Assembly: GCA_020249005.1 (NCBI GenBank)
Contig: JADCGN010000112.1
Location: 1 to 7,527, forward strand
Direction of reading: 5' to 3'
Length of the DNA: 7,527 bases
Source: Alphaproteobacteria bacterium
GTDB lineage: Bacteria > Pseudomonadota > Alphaproteobacteria > UBA2136 > UBA6156
Of the stretch, positions 5,821 through 7,527 are shown piece by piece. Every line of letters begins with the position of its first letter. Position 1 is the first letter of the stretch. The position numbers and the translations under genes were made by a program. Under the pieces are notes generated by a model, which saw only the letters and a list, made by a program, of their open reading frames with translations, was not told the origin of the DNA and made no database searches.

Positions 5821-6885
5821 ATGAAAACGCGCCCACTCGGTTCAAGCGGTTTGCAGGTCAGCGGAATCTGCCTCGGCACGATGACGTGGGGCACCCAAAA
5901 CACCCAGCCCCAAGCGTTTGAGCAGATGGACTACGCGCTGGCCCATGGCGTGACCTTCTGGGACACCGCCGAAATGTACCCCACCAACCCGGTGAAGGCC
6001 GAAACCTTGGGCGCGACCGAAACCATCCTCGGCCATTATTTTGCCCAACATCCGGGCGCCCGCGCCAAGGTGGTGCTGGCCAGCAAAATCACCGGTCCGG
6101 GCCGCTACAAGCTGCGCGAGGAAAGCAACATCACGCCCAGCACCCTCACCCAAGCGTTGGAGGCCAGCCTGCAACGCTTGCAGACCGATTACTTGGATCT
6201 CTACCAGCTGCACTGGCCCAACCGCGGCAGCTACCACTTCGGCCAACAGTGGCACTACGCCGGGCCCAACAGCACGGTGCTGAACCAAACCACCGCCAAG
6301 GTGGAAGCCGACTTGCTCGCCACGTTGGAAACCCTAGCAGGCTTCATCAAGGCGGGTAAAATCCGCCACTGGGGCCTTTCCAACGATACCGCCTGGGGCA
6401 CGATGAAAATGCTACAGCTGGCCCAGCAGCATAACCTGCCTAAGCCGGTCAGCCTCCAAAACGAGTACTCGCTGCTGTGCCGCCTGTTCGAACCCGACCT
6501 GGCCGAAGTGTGCCTGCGGGAACAGGTGGGCCTGTTGGCCTGGAGCCCGCTGGCCGGTGGCCTGCTAACCCAAAAATACCACCAGGGCGCCCGCCCCGAA
6601 GGCGCGCGCGCCACGCTGCCGGGCTACAGCGGCCATCACCGCAGCACCTCTGCCATGCAGGCGGCGGCCGATGCCTACCGCGACTTGGCCGCGCAATACG
6701 GGTTGGACCCTGCCCAATTGGCCATTGCCTTCACACTCGCCATGCCCTTCACCGCCAGCAGTATCATTGGCGCCACCACGCTGGAGCAACTCAAAACCAA
6801 CGTGGCCGCCGCCACCGTGACGCTCAGCGCCGAAATCTTGACGGAAATCGGACGGCTGCACAAACAGTACCCGATGCCCTACTAA
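5821..6885 (+). CDS. Tas-like aldo/keto reductase
   Basis: This is a cytoplasmic NADP(H)-dependent oxidoreductase with the TIM-barrel AKR fold; the physiological substrate is unknown. The 354-aa protein aligns by eye along its whole length with E. coli Tas. It shares LGTMTWGTQN (18-27), WDTAEMYPTNP (47-57), LQTDYLDLYQLHWPNR (120-135), GKIRHWGLSN (179-188), SLQNEYSLL (211-219), ARATLPGYSG near 262-271 and IIGATTLEQLKTN (315-327). The catalytic tetrad Asp48, Tyr53, Lys89 and His131 is complete. The stretch between HWPNR and GKIR (about 136-178) is longer than in E. coli Tas. AGAGGGA at 5803-5809 is a good Shine-Dalgarno about 11 nt upstream. The gene is divergent from clpP across 103 nt, and its leader overlaps the -35 region proposed for clpP. 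It is probably co-transcribed with the lipoprotein gene 11 nt downstream. Confidence 0.93.
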   Translation: MKTRPLGSSGLQVSGICLGTMTWGTQNTQPQAFEQMDYALAHGVTFWDTAEMYPTNPVKAETLGATETILGHYFAQHPGARAKVVLASKITGPGRYKLREESNITPSTLTQALEASLQRLQTDYLDLYQLHWPNRGSYHFGQQWHYAGPNSTVLNQTTAKVEADLLATLETLAGFIKAGKIRHWGLSNDTAWGTMKMLQLAQQHNLPKPVSLQNEYSLLCRLFEPDLAEVCLREQVGLLAWSPLAGGLLTQKYHQGARPEGARATLPGYSGHHRSTSAMQAAADAYRDLAAQYGLDPAQLAIAFTLAMPFTASSIIGATTLEQLKTNVAAATVTLSAEILTEIGRLHKQYPMPY

Positions 6886-6896
6886 GGCCGCCCTCC

Positions 6897-7358
6897 ATGA
6901 TGCGCGCGGCCGTTTTGCTGGCAGCCTGCGGAATACTGCTCGCAGGCTGCGCCACGCCACCGGCCCCGCCCCAGAGGGCGGCCGCCCCCACCACCTTTGG
7001 CCCCTGGGTAATTAATGCGTGCACGCTCGGCAGCAAGGCGGCCGATGTGTGGCTGCGTACCACCGGCAGCCTTACCTTTGGGGGCGATTTGGAACTGACC
7101 GCCCATTTCACTCCGGTGCTGGTGCGCCCGCCCTATGCCACGCTGAGCGGCCTGCCGGTGCCAATTCGGGTGGAAGGCACCAACCGCCGCTACACCTTGT
7201 TTGTGCCGTACAACCCCGAAACCGGGGCGCACATGCTGCAGCCGGGCCGCTATCTCACCGTCTCCTACCAGCCCTTGGGCAGCGCGGCAATTCAAGACGT
7301 CAGCTTCCCTACCGAGGCCCTGATGCAGGGCTTGGGCGCGCTCAGCGACTGCCCTTAG
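6897..7358 (+). CDS. Small lipoprotein of unknown function
   Basis: The 153-aa product begins with a classic type II signal peptide: MMR, a hydrophobic core, and the lipobox LLAGC with the lipidated cysteine at residue 18. A short Ala/Pro linker follows (about 19-32). Residue 2 of the mature form is Ala, so outer-membrane sorting would be expected if the Lol rules of enterobacteria apply. The mature domain (about 33-153) looks beta-rich and has only two other cysteines, Cys42 near its start and Cys152 next to the end, which could pair as a disulfide closing the domain. I recognise no family. A second ATG at 6900 is an equally good start. The only Shine-Dalgarno-like match is AAGG overlapping the upstream stop. 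The codons are GC-rich like the core genes, and the gene lies 11 nt after the aldo/keto reductase, so co-transcription is likely. Confidence 0.8.
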   Translation: MMRAAVLLAACGILLAGCATPPAPPQRAAAPTTFGPWVINACTLGSKAADVWLRTTGSLTFGGDLELTAHFTPVLVRPPYATLSGLPVPIRVEGTNRRYTLFVPYNPETGAHMLQPGRYLTVSYQPLGSAAIQDVSFPTEALMQGLGALSDCP

Positions 7359-7386
7359 CCGTTTTCCATAATCGCCAGACCGTGCC

Positions 7387-7527
7387 ATGAAAACTTATAT
7401 TCTCATACTTTTAATGAGTTTTCCCTTGTTAGCCTTTGCTTTACCAGAGCGACCATCCTCCTTTGTTGTTGAACGCGATGAGTTTATTTTAGACAAAACT
7501 GGCAATGCGTTTCAGATGAAGGCTAGA
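7387..7527 (+). CDS. 5' end of an exported protein gene, possibly TPM-domain
   Basis: An ATG at 7387 opens a frame that runs off the right edge; 47 residues are visible. They begin MKTYILILLMSFPLLAFA, a clear Sec signal peptide with a likely cut after AFA (residue 18). The mature start LPERPSSFVVERDEFIL resembles the beginning of TPM-domain (YgcG/DUF477-like) proteins, which often start with a Pro-rich stretch and a phrase like FVxDxxxxL, but this is only a hint. The canonical Asp is replaced by Glu-Arg. Composition changes sharply, to about 38% G+C by hand count, with many TTT, TTA and ATT codons. No Shine-Dalgarno is visible, and 28 nt separate it from the lipoprotein stop. The coding call is supported by the signal peptide; the family is uncertain. 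Confidence 0.6.
   Translation, partial: MKTYILILLMSFPLLAFALPERPSSFVVERDEFILDKTGNAFQMKAR

Overview
The window reads as a GC-rich alphaproteobacterial chromosome segment of mostly housekeeping genes, flanked at both edges by parts of AT-richer genes. Three things suggest Alphaproteobacteria. The Tgt sequence resembles the Zymomonas/alphaproteobacterial type. A CxxC zinc-ribbon membrane protein lies divergent from ftsE-ftsX. A YdcF-like (DUF218) gene follows ftsX directly. I cannot name a genus. By hand count the two edge coding fragments are about 38-39% G+C, against about 63% in a sampled stretch of ftsE.

Layout: 2-154 is the 3' end of an unrecognised gene (+). 197-1315 is tgt (+). 1325-2077 is a zinc-ribbon, single-pass membrane protein (-), convergent with tgt. 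2128-4215 holds ftsE, ftsX and a ydcF-like gene (+), tightly packed, behind a candidate sigma70-type promoter in the 50-nt divergent gap. 4231-5076 is a YfcH/TIGR01777 epimerase (-) and 5097-5717 is clpP (-); both are probably transcribed from a promoter upstream of clpP that resembles a heat-shock (RpoH) site. 5821-6885 is a Tas-like aldo/keto reductase (+), 6897-7358 a small unrecognised lipoprotein (+), and 7387 to the edge the signal-peptide start of another exported protein (+).

Functionally, FtsE and FtsX form the divisome ABC-type complex that controls septal cell-wall hydrolysis, and the YdcF-like protein is a membrane-anchored envelope protein of the same cluster. ClpP is the proteolytic chamber of ClpXP/ClpAP, but its usual neighbour clpX is not downstream. 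Tgt makes queuosine tRNA. The epimerase, reductase and lipoprotein have no assigned substrates.

Coding density is very high. No gap exceeds about 105 nt, so there is no long gene-free stretch. I saw no tRNA, rRNA, CRISPR array, insertion sequence, attachment site or origin, and no convincing intrinsic terminator. I did not find an undescribed multi-gene system. The points most worth a second look are the clpP promoter, the ftsE start, the clpP neighbourhood, the lipoprotein and the compositional change at both edges.
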